Shown: positions 29,184-38,001 of the stretch, piece by piece
Numbering within the stretch: the stretch's first letter is position 1
Layout of the letters: each line of letters starts with the position of its first letter
NCBI RefSeq assembly: GCF_001484605.1
Contig: NZ_CP013747.1
Location: 2,108,001-2,172,000 of the forward strand
DNA from: Pseudarthrobacter sulfonivorans
Lineage (GTDB): Bacteria > Actinomycetota > Actinomycetes > Actinomycetales > Micrococcaceae
Direction of reading: 5' to 3'
Length of the DNA: 64,000 bases
Translations under genes and position numbers: made by a program
The notes under the pieces: model-generated
Seen by the model: only the letters and a program-made list of their open reading frames with translations
Databases searched by the model: none
Told to the model about the DNA's origin: nothing

Positions 29184-29740
29184 ATGTCACGCCTGGCAGG
29201 ATTACCTTCGAAGTTGCTGGACCGTTTTGGCCGCCAAGCAACCGACCTGCGGCTGTCAGTCACAGACAAATGCAACCTTCGCTGCGCATTCTGCATGCCG
29301 GCAGACGGCATGCAGTGGCTGCCGAAGGAAGCCCTCATGGCGGCGGAAGAGATCCGGAGAATCGTGAGCCTCGGTATCGAGAGACTAGGTGTGAGGGAGC
29401 TCCGAATCACCGGTGGCGAACCCTTGATCCGACCGGACCTCGTCGATCGCCGCGGTGCGGGACTCCCTGCACGAGGATGTTTTTACTCCAACTGACCCGC
29501 CGCCCGTTCCTCGGCAATGTGCTCGCCGGCGCCGAAGAGGCCCGCGCCGTGGGCCTTGGACCGGTCAAATCAACGCTGTGCTGATGCGCGGGGTCAACGA
29601 CCAAGAAGCCCCGGAGCTGTCCACCGCAAATACCTCGAGGCCGACCAAACGGACGCCGCCGCCCACCCGGCGTCCGCAGACCTGGGATTCGCCGCCCGGG
29701 CCAGCGCTCCCGCCGGTCTCTGAAACGCCCCGGACCTGAA
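29184..29740 (+). pseudogene. Broken moaA (GTP 3',8-cyclase)
   Basis: Begins like a normal MoaA: FGRQATDLRLSVTDKCNLR with the CNLRCAFCMP radical-SAM cluster, then LGVRELRITGGEPLIRPDLVD. Around 29447 the frame shifts (AAVRDSLHEDVFT continues in another frame), a segment of about 30 codons is missing before LTRRPFLGNVLAGAEEARA, and one base is lost near 29568 between GLGPVK and NAVLMRGVNDQEAPEL. The C-terminal iron-sulfur cysteines are absent. It cannot make a working enzyme, so moaA must be elsewhere if the Mo enzyme is used. Confidence 0.88.
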
Positions 29741-29832
29741 TTACAGCCCGGTTCACGCCGGCCGCCGTTCACCAGCGGAAACCAGCCGGTAGCCACAGCC
29801 GGTAGCCCGGGCTCCGCAACCCCAAATACAAG

Positions 29833-29872
29833 AAACGCCGACGGCGACAGTCAGCTGTCGCCGTCGGCGTTT
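29833..29872. terminator. Terminator behind the nucleoside operon
   Basis: Perfect 18-bp stem (29833-29850 with 29855-29872), 4-base loop TCAG, bordered by AAA on one side and TTT on the other, so usable from both strands. It lies 34 bp past the ribokinase stop. Confidence 0.85.
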
Positions 29873-29906
29873 CCCGCGTTTCCGTCAGCCCGTCAGACGG
29901 CGCCCG

Positions 29907-30890
29907 TCACAGTGCGCCTGCAACCGAAGCGAGTAGGCGCTCCACGTCCGTCACCTGCGGATAGGCTGCCTGCGTTCCCTTGCGGGTGGTGGCCAGCGCG
30001 GCGGCAATCGAGGCGAAGGCGGCGGCGTCGGCCAGCGCCGCACCGGCTGCCAGGCGGGCGGCTACCGCCCCCGTGAAGGCGTCGCCCGCGCCGGTGGTAT
30101 CCACGGCCTTGACCTTGATGGGTGCCACCCGGACCAGCTGCTGCCCGGAAGGGGCTAGCGAATCCAGCACCACGGAGCCGTAGGCCCCCAGCGTGACCAG
30201 GACGCGTTGCAGGCCCCGCTCGGCGAAGTGCAGCCTGACCGCTTCCCAATCGCTGACATCCGCGTCGCTGCCGGGAATTGCGGCGGAGCCGAGGAACAGC
30301 GACGCCTCATGGGCGTTGACCAGCAGGACGTCGGTCAGGTCCGCAATCTGCTGTGGGATCTCCGCGTAAGGCGAGAGGTTCAGCAGAACTGTGGCGCCGG
30401 CGTCGCGCCCTGCCCGGGCGGCGGCCTCAACCGTGTCCAGGCTGACCTCCAGGCAGAGGCAGACCACCGCGGCGCCGTCGAACGCTTCAGCCTCGACGGC
30501 GACGTCCGCCGGCGAGAGGGTGCCGTTGGCGCCGGCCGAGATGATGATGTTGTTCTCGCCGCTGGAATCCACGGCGATGACGGCGACGCCGGTGTCCTCA
30601 GTTGCTGAAGCGCGCACACCCGAGATGTCCACCCCGGCGCCGGCAGCCGAGGACAGGAGCATGTCGCCATTGGCGTCCGCACCGACCGCGCCCACCAGGC
30701 TGACGTTCCCGCCCAGCAGGCTGGCGGCGACGGCCTGGTTGGCGCTCTTCCCACCCGGGTTCACGGCGAATCCGTTGCCGTGCACCGTCTCACCGGGCAG
30801 CGGCAGCCGCTCGCAATAGATGGTCAGGTCCGCGTTCAGGGAACCGACGACGACGATCCGGCCTTGGGTGCCGGCTGTTGCGGAACTCAT
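29907..30890 (-). CDS. rbsK: Ribokinase
   Basis: PfkB-family sugar kinase phosphorylating ribose to ribose 5-phosphate. N-terminal NADL...PGGKSANQAVAA motif and the C-terminal anion-hole/catalytic DTTGAGDAFTGA motif are present; 327 residues. The ATG at 30890 overlaps the MFS stop as ATGA. In this operon its ribose would come from nucleoside hydrolysis. Confidence 0.9.
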   Translation of the reverse strand: MSSATAGTQGRIVVVGSLNADLTIYCERLPLPGETVHGNGFAVNPGGKSANQAVAASLLGGNVSLVGAVGADANGDMLLSSAAGAGVDISGVRASATEDTGVAVIAVDSSGENNIIISAGANGTLSPADVAVEAEAFDGAAVVCLCLEVSLDTVEAAARAGRDAGATVLLNLSPYAEIPQQIADLTDVLLVNAHEASLFLGSAAIPGSDADVSDWEAVRLHFAERGLQRVLVTLGAYGSVVLDSLAPSGQQLVRVAPIKVKAVDTTGAGDAFTGAVAARLAAGAALADAAAFASIAAALATTRKGTQAAYPQVTDVERLLASVAGAL

Positions 30891-32314
30891 TCGGTCACCT
30901 CAGCCTCGACGGGCTTGGGGATGAGGAGCGACGCGGCGAACGCGGCCACCGTGATGACCAGGCCCGTCACAACCACGGAGAGGTAGGACGCCTGGGCGTC
31001 GCCGAGGGCCGAGGTGGCCACCAGCACTGCCGGCAGTACCAGGAAGCTCAGGCCGGCGCCCAGGTTGAAGGCTCCCGCGTTCATGCCGGGCAGGAATCCC
31101 GGGTTTCCGGCGGGTGAGAGGACAACCCCGAGTCCGTTCAGCATGATGTTGACCGTACCGGCGTACATGATGCCCAGCAAGACGGTTCCGGCGATCATCA
31201 TGGGCAGGCTGCTGAGGCCGAAGAACGCGATGATGGCCAGGGAGGCGATGCTGCCCAGCATGCCGATGCGCAGGACCTTGGTGTAGCCGAGAATGGGCGC
31301 GAGCCTGCCGCTGAGGGGACCCACCAGCCAGCCGAGCAGGGCATACGGGGTAAGGATGATGAGCGACATTTCGGTGGGGCCGATGCCGAATCCCGGGTCC
31401 GCCGCCTGCACATACGCCGGTACGATCCCGTTGATCACGGCGAAGATGCCGGTCATGGTCAGCGTGGTGGTCAGCAGCGGCGCCCAGGTGGAGCGCTGGC
31501 GCAAGTGGACGGTTTCCACCATGGGCTGTTTGGCGCGCTTTTCCACGGTCCAGAAGCAGTAGAACGCGACGGCGGCAACCACCACCAGCCCGATGGCCAG
31601 CAGGAGCGTGCCAGGCGCGAAGGCGCCCACGAGCTTGGAGCCCTCGTTGAGGGCGGTGAGCAGCGCACCCACGGCGACGACGATGAAGAACACGCCCAGC
31701 CAGTCCATGGAGGTGCCTGCGGCCGGCTTGCTCTCGCCGGCGAGGAAGGCGATCAGGGCGGTGGCGACGAGGGCCAGGACCACCATGAGCCAGAAGATGC
31801 TGCGGAACCCGAAGTGTTCGGCGAAGTAGCCGCCCACAAAGGAGTCAACGCCGGCCACGCCGCCGTTGACGGCGGTGATGAGGCCCATGAGCGTCCCGTA
31901 TTTGCGCGGGTTGCTGACGGCGGAGCGCAGCATGATCAGGCACAACGGCACGGTGGGGCCGCTGACGCCCTGGATGATACGGCCCACAAAGAGCCAGGTC
32001 ACGTCGGGGGCCATGGCCGCGATGACCGAACCGACGGCCATCAGGAGCATCATGCCGATGAGGATCTTCTTCCGGCCGATGATGTCGCTCAGGCGGGGCA
32101 GGAAGAGGGAGATCAGGGCGGCCGCGGTGAAGAACCAGGTCTGGGAGAGGCCGATGACGGCCTGATCGGTGTTCAGTTCCTTGCCCATGGTGACCAGGGC
32201 CGGGCTGAGCATGGAGGCGTTGAGCTGGAAGGCGACGCACGCGGCCAGCAGGGCGACCATCAGGGCGGTGACGTTGCCGCGGCTGGTCTTTGCATCGGTG
32301 AGGGTGGCACTCAT
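30887..32314 (-). CDS. MFS transporter, probable nucleoside permease
   Basis: 475 residues, 12-14 predicted membrane helices; the loop motif RLSDIIGRKKILIGMM marks the major facilitator superfamily. The ATG directly follows the stop of the nucleoside hydrolase gene, and it overlaps rbsK by 4 bases. A role in nucleoside (or ribose) uptake is inferred only from this operon. Confidence 0.85.
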   Translation of the reverse strand: MSATLTDAKTSRGNVTALMVALLAACVAFQLNASMLSPALVTMGKELNTDQAVIGLSQTWFFTAAALISLFLPRLSDIIGRKKILIGMMLLMAVGSVIAAMAPDVTWLFVGRIIQGVSGPTVPLCLIMLRSAVSNPRKYGTLMGLITAVNGGVAGVDSFVGGYFAEHFGFRSIFWLMVVLALVATALIAFLAGESKPAAGTSMDWLGVFFIVVAVGALLTALNEGSKLVGAFAPGTLLLAIGLVVVAAVAFYCFWTVEKRAKQPMVETVHLRQRSTWAPLLTTTLTMTGIFAVINGIVPAYVQAADPGFGIGPTEMSLIILTPYALLGWLVGPLSGRLAPILGYTKVLRIGMLGSIASLAIIAFFGLSSLPMMIAGTVLLGIMYAGTVNIMLNGLGVVLSPAGNPGFLPGMNAGAFNLGAGLSFLVLPAVLVATSALGDAQASYLSVVVTGLVITVAAFAASLLIPKPVEAEVTE

Positions 32315-33325
32315 TTACTTGCCTCCCGTGGCTGCGGCGAGGCCGGCAGGTTCAAGAACGGCAGGTTCGCCGATGCGCACCAGGGCATCCGTGACGAGGC
32401 CCCAGAACCGGGCGTGGTCCAGGTCAACGGCCACGGAGGTGGTGCAGTCGTCCGGTGCGGGGGCGCGGAAGTCGGCCACGGTCATGCCGAGCGTCAGTGT
32501 GCCCTGCAGTTCGATGTCCACCGGAACCTTGCGGGTGGTGACGATGCTGGGATCGATCACATAGGCCACTGCGCATGGATCGTGGACGGGCGGGAAGTCA
32601 AAGCCCTGGGCGTCCTTGTAGGTCTGGGTGAAGAACTCCATCAGTTCCATCACGAACTTGGCGGGTCCGGTTCCCACAGCTGCGATCTTCGCCACCACGT
32701 CCGGGGTGGCGAGGGCCTGGTGCGTGAGGTCCAGTCCCACCATCACCACGGGCCACCTCTCGTTGAACACGATGTGGGCGGCCTCGGGGTCGATGATGAT
32801 GTTGAATTCGGCCACGGCGCTCCAGTTGCCCACGTGGTAGCCGCCGCCCATCAGGACAACTTCCTTGACGCGTTCCACAATGCGCGGCTCCTTGCGGGCT
32901 GCCAGCGCGATGTTGGTGAGGCCGCCGGTGGGGACCAGGGTGACGGTGCCCGGTTCGTGGGACATCACGGTGTCAATGATGAGGTCGACGGCGTGGCGCC
33001 GGTCCAGTTCGATGGTGGACTCGGGCTGGGCGGGGCCGTCCATGCCGGTCTCGCCGTGGATGGACGGTGCGGTTTCGATGGTGCGGACCAGGGGCCGGCC
33101 GCAGCCGGCGGCAAAAGGCACCCCGGTGATGCCGGCGATGGTCCCGACTGCGAGCGCGTTCTTGGTGACCTTTTCGAGCGTCTGGTTGCCCACAACGGTG
33201 GTGACGGCCAGCAGTTCAATGTCAGGGTTGCCGTGGGCGAGCAGGATGGCCACGGCATCGTCATGCCCGGGGTCGCAGTCAAGAATGATTTTCTTGGGGC
33301 CGGGTTTCATCGGTTTGGATTCCAC
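32315..33325 (-). CDS. Inosine-uridine-type nucleoside hydrolase
   Basis: Splits ribonucleosides into base and ribose. The calcium-binding DCDPGHDDAVAI motif at the N-terminus and VHDPCAVAY near the C-terminus are intact. GTG at 33325 is chosen as start because GGAGA lies 6 bp upstream; the frame is open to 33436 (ATG 33343 is an alternative). First gene of the operon hydrolase-MFS-rbsK, preceded by two LacI-type operators. About 336 residues; which base is preferred cannot be told. Confidence 0.9.
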   Translation of the reverse strand: MESKPMKPGPKKIILDCDPGHDDAVAILLAHGNPDIELLAVTTVVGNQTLEKVTKNALAVGTIAGITGVPFAAGCGRPLVRTIETAPSIHGETGMDGPAQPESTIELDRRHAVDLIIDTVMSHEPGTVTLVPTGGLTNIALAARKEPRIVERVKEVVLMGGGYHVGNWSAVAEFNIIIDPEAAHIVFNERWPVVMVGLDLTHQALATPDVVAKIAAVGTGPAKFVMELMEFFTQTYKDAQGFDFPPVHDPCAVAYVIDPSIVTTRKVPVDIELQGTLTLGMTVADFRAPAPDDCTTSVAVDLDHARFWGLVTDALVRIGEPAVLEPAGLAAATGGK

Positions 33326-33406
33326 GTTAAATCTCCACGTCATTGGGGCCTGCCGAAGCAGTGGCCGAAAGTATTCACGGAGATCATGACACCTGCCCAA
33401 GCCGCG

Positions 33407-33422
33407 CGTCAAGCGCTTAACG
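33407..33422. promoter_or_regulatory. LacI-type operator 1 of the nucleoside operon
   Basis: CGTCAAGCGCTTAACG, a near-perfect palindrome with the central CG step and AA/TT flanks typical of LacI-family sites. Its TTGACG on the minus strand may also serve as the -35 of the operon promoter. Confidence 0.7.
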
Positions 33423-33430
33423 TTGCTGCA

Positions 33431-33446
33431 CGTCAAACGCTTGACG
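33431..33446. promoter_or_regulatory. LacI-type operator 2 of the nucleoside operon
   Basis: CGTCAAACGCTTGACG, centred 24 bp from operator 1, so on nearly the same helix face; allows cooperative binding of two dimers. Confidence 0.7.
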
Positions 33447-33462
33447 TCTTGCTGCGCCCGCG

Positions 33463-33530
33463 CAGTTCAGGCCGCGCAGTTCAGGCCGCGCAGTTCAGGC
33501 CGTGCAGTTCAGGCCGTGCAGTTCAGGCCA
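33463..33530. repeat. Five tandem copies of a 14-bp unit
   Basis: Unit CAGTTCAGGCCG[C/T]G, four full copies and one partial. It lies between the LacI operators and the LacI gene; the last copy contains the LacI stop codon (33523-33525). Copy number is likely variable between strains. Confidence 0.85.
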
Positions 33531-34575
33531 GGGGCACGAGCGCCAGCGGCGGAGCCGTGGATTCGCGGATGACGAGATTCGTGGCCAACTCGACCCTTCG
33601 GGAGTCCAGCGTCTCTCCGCGCATTTGGCGCAGGATGAAGCGCAGCGCTGCCCGGCCCATCTCCTGCAGCGGTTGGGCCACGGAGGTCAGCGCAGGAACG
33701 GATTCCTCTGCCTGGTACGTGCCGTCGAACCCCACCAGGCTCAGGTCCTCCGGCACCCGCACGTTCTGCCGGCGCGCCTCGGCAAGCGCACCCAGGGCAA
33801 CGGTGTCATTTGCGGCAAAAACTGCAGTGGGAGGCTCCTCCAGCTGCAGCAGCTGCTTCATGCCCCGGACCCCGGCCTCGGACCTGAAGCTGCCCTGGAC
33901 GATGTAGCGATCGTCCACCGGGACGTTCCTCGCCCGCAAGGCAGCCAGGTAGCCGTGGAGCCGCGCCTGGTTGCATTCGGCACCATCCGGACCTCCCAGG
34001 TAGGCGATCCTGCGATGGCCAAGATCCAGCAGGTGGGACGTTGCGTCCTTACCGCCAGCCCAGTTGGTGGCGCCGATGCTGACCACGTTTCCGGCTGGCG
34101 GATTGAGCGGATCAATGACCACAGTGGGAACCCCCCTCCGGTTGAAGGCATCAAGCTGGAGCTCACTGAACGCGGACGTCACCACGATCATTCCGCAGCG
34201 CCCCTCGTCCACAATGCGGCGGGCCCGCTGCTCCGGGGTCAACCGCGAAGGCCCCTGCTTACTGGTGACGTTCAGCAGCACTTCAATGTCGGCGGCGCCG
34301 GCCGCATCCAGGATCCCGTTGAGGACTTCGATGGAGTAGGCGGAGTCCAGCGAATCAAAGACCACCTCCACCGCCTGCCGGCCCGCCAGGTTCCGCCGCT
34401 GCTGGACCGGGGACTTGTAGCCGGTGCGCGCCAGCACGGCCATCACCTTGGACCGGGTCTCCGCCGCCACATCATCCCGGCCGTTAATGACCTTCGAGAC
34501 TGTGGGCGCGGAAACGCCGGCCTCCTGGGCAATCGCTGCCAGGGTGAGCTTTCCGCGTTGCTCGACGGCCGTCAT
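33523..34575 (-). CDS. LacI-family transcriptional regulator 1
   Basis: N-terminal helix-turn-helix (LAAIAQEAGVSAPTVSKVINGRDDV) and hinge, then a periplasmic-binding-like sugar domain; 350 residues. GGAG lies before the ATG at 34575. It sits between the nucleoside operon (downstream, same strand) and the divergent sugar ABC operon. Two different operator types flank it (CGTCAA...at 33407-33446, CGAAA...TTTCG at 34594 and 34728); the latter pair, at its own and the ABC promoter, is the better candidate for its site. Confidence 0.9.
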   Translation of the reverse strand: MTAVEQRGKLTLAAIAQEAGVSAPTVSKVINGRDDVAAETRSKVMAVLARTGYKSPVQQRRNLAGRQAVEVVFDSLDSAYSIEVLNGILDAAGAADIEVLLNVTSKQGPSRLTPEQRARRIVDEGRCGMIVVTSAFSELQLDAFNRRGVPTVVIDPLNPPAGNVVSIGATNWAGGKDATSHLLDLGHRRIAYLGGPDGAECNQARLHGYLAALRARNVPVDDRYIVQGSFRSEAGVRGMKQLLQLEEPPTAVFAANDTVALGALAEARRQNVRVPEDLSLVGFDGTYQAEESVPALTSVAQPLQEMGRAALRFILRQMRGETLDSRRVELATNLVIRESTAPPLALVPLA

Positions 34576-34593
34576 TTACTGCTCCTCGATTTT

Positions 34594-34605
34594 CGAAAGT
34601 TTTCG
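34594..34605. promoter_or_regulatory. CGAAA-type operator before LacI regulator 1
   Basis: CGAAAGTTTTCG, 10 of 12 positions symmetric, 19 bp upstream of the LacI start. Resembles the perfect palindrome at 34727-34740 and could give autoregulation. Confidence 0.45.
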
Positions 34606-34672
34606 CTCCGCCAGTTTTGCAGCAAACCGCCCGTTGCGTCAATGCACTAGTGGATTTGTGGCACAAAAAGCC

Positions 34673-34701
34673 TTGACGCCCCCTTGTGATGTCCATTACC
34701 T
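34673..34701 (+). promoter_or_regulatory. Candidate promoter of the sugar ABC operon
   Basis: TTGACG (34673-34678), 17 bp, TTACCT (34696-34701). The 14-bp palindrome follows 25 bp further on. Confidence 0.5.
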
Positions 34702-34726
34702 TTATTTCACTCATCCGAAAGCATTA

Positions 34727-34740
34727 TCGAAATATTTCGA
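34727..34740. promoter_or_regulatory. Operator of the sugar ABC operon
   Basis: TCGAAATATTTCGA is a perfect 14-bp palindrome inside an outer imperfect repeat (CATCCGAAAGC ... GGCTTTGGATG). Shares CGAAAnnTTTCG with the site before the divergent LacI gene. Confidence 0.6.
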
Positions 34741-34851
34741 AGGCTTTGGATGAAACCAACTCCAGTCACAGCGCTCCCTCTCTCCTGAGGCTGGATTCTG
34801 AACTCACACCGGGCGCTCAGTGACGACCCCCGAAGGATGGACGGAAACCAT

Positions 34852-36156
34852 ATGTTCAATCGAAAGCTGCGTTCCACGGCCCTGGCCGCCGCGCTGACGC
34901 TCTCCCTGGCCGCCTGCGGTTCCAGCGGCCCCGCAAATGTCAGCGCCGATTCACCCTCGATGTGGGCCCTGACCGGCGGGAACCAGGCCAACTTCCAGGC
35001 CTCCGTTGATGCCTGGAACAAGTCACACACTGACCAGTCCATCAAGCTCGACTTCTTCGCCAACGACGCCTACAAAACCAAAGTGCGCACCGCCATCGGC
35101 GCCGGTGAAGGGCCCACCTTCATTTACGGATGGGGTGGCGGTGTCCTCAAGTCCTACGTTGACGCCGGGCAGATCGAGGACCTCACGGACTTCATTGCGG
35201 AAAACCCGGAAGTCAAGGACCGCTACCTGCCGTCGATCATCAAAAACGGCCAGGTGGACGGCAAGATTTACGCCCTGCCCAACAACAACGTCCAGCCGGT
35301 TGTGCTCTATTACAACAAGGATCTGTTCGACAAGATCGGCGCCCAGCCACCCAAAACCTGGGACGAGCTTATGGCCCTCGTACCGAAGTTCAAAGAGGCC
35401 GGGGTGGCTCCCTTCTCCCTGGGTGGCCAGTCCAAATGGCCGGACCTGATGTGGCTTGAATACCTGGTGGACCGCATCGGCGGACCGGACGTGTTCAACA
35501 ACATCGCAGCCAACAAGCCCGATGCCTGGTCAGACCCTGCGGTGCTCGAATCCCTGACCAAGATCCAGGACCTGGTCAACGCGGGCGGCTTCATCAATGG
35601 CTTCTCCTCGATCGCAGCCGATTCCAACGCGGACCAAGCCCTGCTCTACACGGGCAAAGCTGCGATGGTGCTCCACGGCGGCTGGATCTACCAAGGCATG
35701 AAGAAGGACGCGCCGGACTTCACCAGAGGCGGCAAGCTGGGCTTCACCACCTTCCCCACCGTTGAAGGCGGCAAGGGCGATCCCGCCAACATCGTAGGCA
35801 ACCCGTCCAACTTCTGGTCCGTCTCCTCAAAGGCAACGGACAGCCAGAAGGCAGCCGCCCTTGAGTACATCAAGAAGGGGATGTTCACCGACGCCGACAC
35901 CCAGACCCTGATCGACTCCGGCGCAGTGCCGGTGGTCACCGGCATCGAAAGCAAGCTGGACGCGTCGCCGGACAAGGAATTCCTGAACTTCGCGTACGGC
36001 CTGGCCAAGGATGCTCCCAACTTCCAGCTCTCCTGGGACCAGGCACTGAGCCCGGCACAGGGCGACGCCATGCTCGCCAACCTGGATCAGATCTTCCTGA
36101 ACAAGATCACCCCGGAGCAGTTTGTCGCAACGATGAACGCAACGATCGGAAAATAG
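34852..36156 (+). CDS. Sugar ABC transporter, substrate-binding lipoprotein (family 1)
   Basis: Extracellular solute-binding protein anchored by lipid: signal peptide with lipobox LSLAACGSS near residue 21. The rest is the two-lobed family-1 fold (YNKDLFDKIGAQPPKTWDEL). 434 residues from ATG 34852, preferred over the in-frame ATG 34837 because the signal peptide then has normal length. First gene of an operon with two permeases; no ATPase gene is included, so a shared MsmK/UgpC-like ATPase elsewhere is expected. Confidence 0.92.
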   Translation: MFNRKLRSTALAAALTLSLAACGSSGPANVSADSPSMWALTGGNQANFQASVDAWNKSHTDQSIKLDFFANDAYKTKVRTAIGAGEGPTFIYGWGGGVLKSYVDAGQIEDLTDFIAENPEVKDRYLPSIIKNGQVDGKIYALPNNNVQPVVLYYNKDLFDKIGAQPPKTWDELMALVPKFKEAGVAPFSLGGQSKWPDLMWLEYLVDRIGGPDVFNNIAANKPDAWSDPAVLESLTKIQDLVNAGGFINGFSSIAADSNADQALLYTGKAAMVLHGGWIYQGMKKDAPDFTRGGKLGFTTFPTVEGGKGDPANIVGNPSNFWSVSSKATDSQKAAALEYIKKGMFTDADTQTLIDSGAVPVVTGIESKLDASPDKEFLNFAYGLAKDAPNFQLSWDQALSPAQGDAMLANLDQIFLNKITPEQFVATMNATIGK

Positions 36157-36158
36157 CT

Positions 36159-37061
36159 GTGTCAGTTACCACCAGAGCTTCCCGGCGGACCCTGGAAAGG
36201 GGTCCGTCGGGGTGGCTGGCCGCCCCAGCCCTCGTTTTCTTCCTCCTCTTCGCGATCATCCCGTTGTTCGGTGTGCTGTTCCTCAGTTTCACGAGATGGG
36301 ACGGGCTGGGCGAAATCACCCTCGATGGGCTCTCCAGCTGGACCACGGTCCTGACCGATCCGATCACGGGCAACGCACTGCTGGTGACCGCGAAGATCAT
36401 GTTCTTCTCCTTCATCGTCCAGGCGCCGATCAGCCTGCTGCTGGGCGTCTTCACGGCTGCAGGCCAGAAGTACCGGGCGGCGCTTGCCGTCCTGTACTTC
36501 GTGCCCCTGCTGCTGTCCTCGGCCGCCGTGGCCATCGCGTTCAAGGCACTGCTGGATCCCAACTTCGGGCTGGGTCCGGGCCTGGGACTGCCGCTCCTTA
36601 CGCAGGACTGGCTGGGCAATTCAGACCTGGTGCTGTTCGTAGTCGTCTTTGTGATCGCGTGGCAGTTCGTGCCGTTCCACACACTGATCTATCAAGGCGG
36701 CGTACGGCAGATCCCCACGTCGTTGTATGAGGCCGCGCAGATCGACGGCGCGGGGCGCATCCAGCAGTTCTTCAGCATCACCTTGCCGCAGCTGAAGTAC
36801 ACCATCATCACCTCCTCCACGCTGATGGTGGTGGGCTCACTGGCGTACTTTGACCTCATTTTCGTCCTGACCGCCGGCGGACCCGGCTATGCCACCCGCC
36901 TGCTGCCCCTTCACATGTACCTGACCGGATTCAAGGCCAATGACATGGGTGCGGCGAGCGCCCTGGGCGTCATCCTGGTGGTGATCGGCCTGGTCCTGGC
37001 CCTGCTGCTGCAGCGCCTTGGTGGGAAAAACCGCAACGACAGCCAACTGGAAGGTGCCTGA
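36159..37061 (+). CDS. Sugar ABC transporter permease 1
   Basis: MalF/UgpA-type inner-membrane subunit, six helices, with the EAA-loop region YEAAQIDGAGRIQQFFSITLP that contacts the ATPase. GTG start two bases after the binding-protein stop; 300 residues. Overlaps the next permease by one base (TGATG). Confidence 0.92.
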   Translation: MSVTTRASRRTLERGPSGWLAAPALVFFLLFAIIPLFGVLFLSFTRWDGLGEITLDGLSSWTTVLTDPITGNALLVTAKIMFFSFIVQAPISLLLGVFTAAGQKYRAALAVLYFVPLLLSSAAVAIAFKALLDPNFGLGPGLGLPLLTQDWLGNSDLVLFVVVFVIAWQFVPFHTLIYQGGVRQIPTSLYEAAQIDGAGRIQQFFSITLPQLKYTIITSSTLMVVGSLAYFDLIFVLTAGGPGYATRLLPLHMYLTGFKANDMGAASALGVILVVIGLVLALLLQRLGGKNRNDSQLEGA

Positions 37062-37975
37062 TGGCCACCGAGATTCAGCTACCCACGTCTCCTGCCGACG
37101 TCGTACGCCGTCCGGGCAATGCGGGCCGGCGCCCGAACCGGCGCACCGCCCGCACTGCCCGGCAGCGGCCCAACTTCCTGGGTGGCCTGGGCGGCTGGGC
37201 CTGGTTGGCGTTCATCATCATCCCCGTCTACTACGTGGTGGTGACCAGCCTGAAGAACCAGGCCGGTTTCTTCACCTCGAACCCGATGATGCCGCCCACC
37301 GAGCCGACGCTGGACAACTACAAACTGGTGCTTGAGAACGACTTCGCCAAGTACTTCATGAACAGCCTCATTGTGACCGTGGGCAGTGTGGTGCCGGGAT
37401 TGTTCGTGGCGTTTATGGCCGCCTACGCGATTGTCCGTGGCAAGGGCAGGTTCCTGAATTGGACCAACAACCTCTTCCTCCTGGGCCTGGCCATTCCGCT
37501 GCATGCCACGATCATTCCGATTTACTGGATGATCACCAGGGCCCACCTCTACGACACGTTGCTCGCACTGGTACTCCCGTCCATCGCCTTCGCGATCCCC
37601 ATCTCCGTCCTCATCCTGTCCAACTTCATGCGGGATGTGCCCAACGAACTGTTCGAATCCATGCGCCTGGACGGCTGCTCAGACTGGGCGATGATGTGGC
37701 GGCTTGCCCTGCCCATGACCAAGCCCGCCGTCATCACCGTGGGCATCTACAACGCCCTGCACGTGTGGAACGGCTTCCTTTTCCCGCTCATCCTGACGCA
37801 GAGCCCTTCCACCCGGGTGCTCCCCTTGTCGCTATGGACATTCCAAGGGGAGTTCAGTGTCAACATCCCCGCTGTGCTGGCATCCGTGGTGCTCGCCACG
37901 TTGCCGCTGCTGGTCATCTACGTCATCGCCCGGCGCCAGCTGCTCAGCGGCCTGACCGCCGGATTCAGCAAGTAA
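37061..37975 (+). CDS. Sugar ABC transporter permease 2
   Basis: MalG/UgpE-type permease of 304 residues, six helices; EAA loop ELFESMRLDGCSDWAMMWRL and the C-terminal half match the family. The N-terminal ~45 residues are basic and cytoplasmic. Followed by 26 bp and an oxidoreductase gene. Confidence 0.92.
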   Translation: MATEIQLPTSPADVVRRPGNAGRRPNRRTARTARQRPNFLGGLGGWAWLAFIIIPVYYVVVTSLKNQAGFFTSNPMMPPTEPTLDNYKLVLENDFAKYFMNSLIVTVGSVVPGLFVAFMAAYAIVRGKGRFLNWTNNLFLLGLAIPLHATIIPIYWMITRAHLYDTLLALVLPSIAFAIPISVLILSNFMRDVPNELFESMRLDGCSDWAMMWRLALPMTKPAVITVGIYNALHVWNGFLFPLILTQSPSTRVLPLSLWTFQGEFSVNIPAVLASVVLATLPLLVIYVIARRQLLSGLTAGFSK

Positions 37976-38001
37976 CCCGAAATTCTTACGAAAGGAAATC
38001 A

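Noticed and set aside
29740..29832. Surviving moaA C-terminus or a moaC gene
   Set aside because: No frame shows the C-terminal cysteine cluster or MoaC motifs; the sequence is unassignable.
33463..33530. CRISPR array
   Set aside because: The 14-bp units are directly tandem with no spacers.
31505..33907. 800-residue plus-strand frame across the MFS, hydrolase and LacI genes
   Set aside because: Its product is Gly/His/Asp-rich nonsense typical of antisense frames, and it spans three clear minus-strand genes.
37459..38001. Longer N-terminus for the first Gfo/Idh/MocA gene
   Set aside because: The upstream part lies in another frame of the permease gene; ATG 38002 has a ribosome site and gives the family N-terminus.
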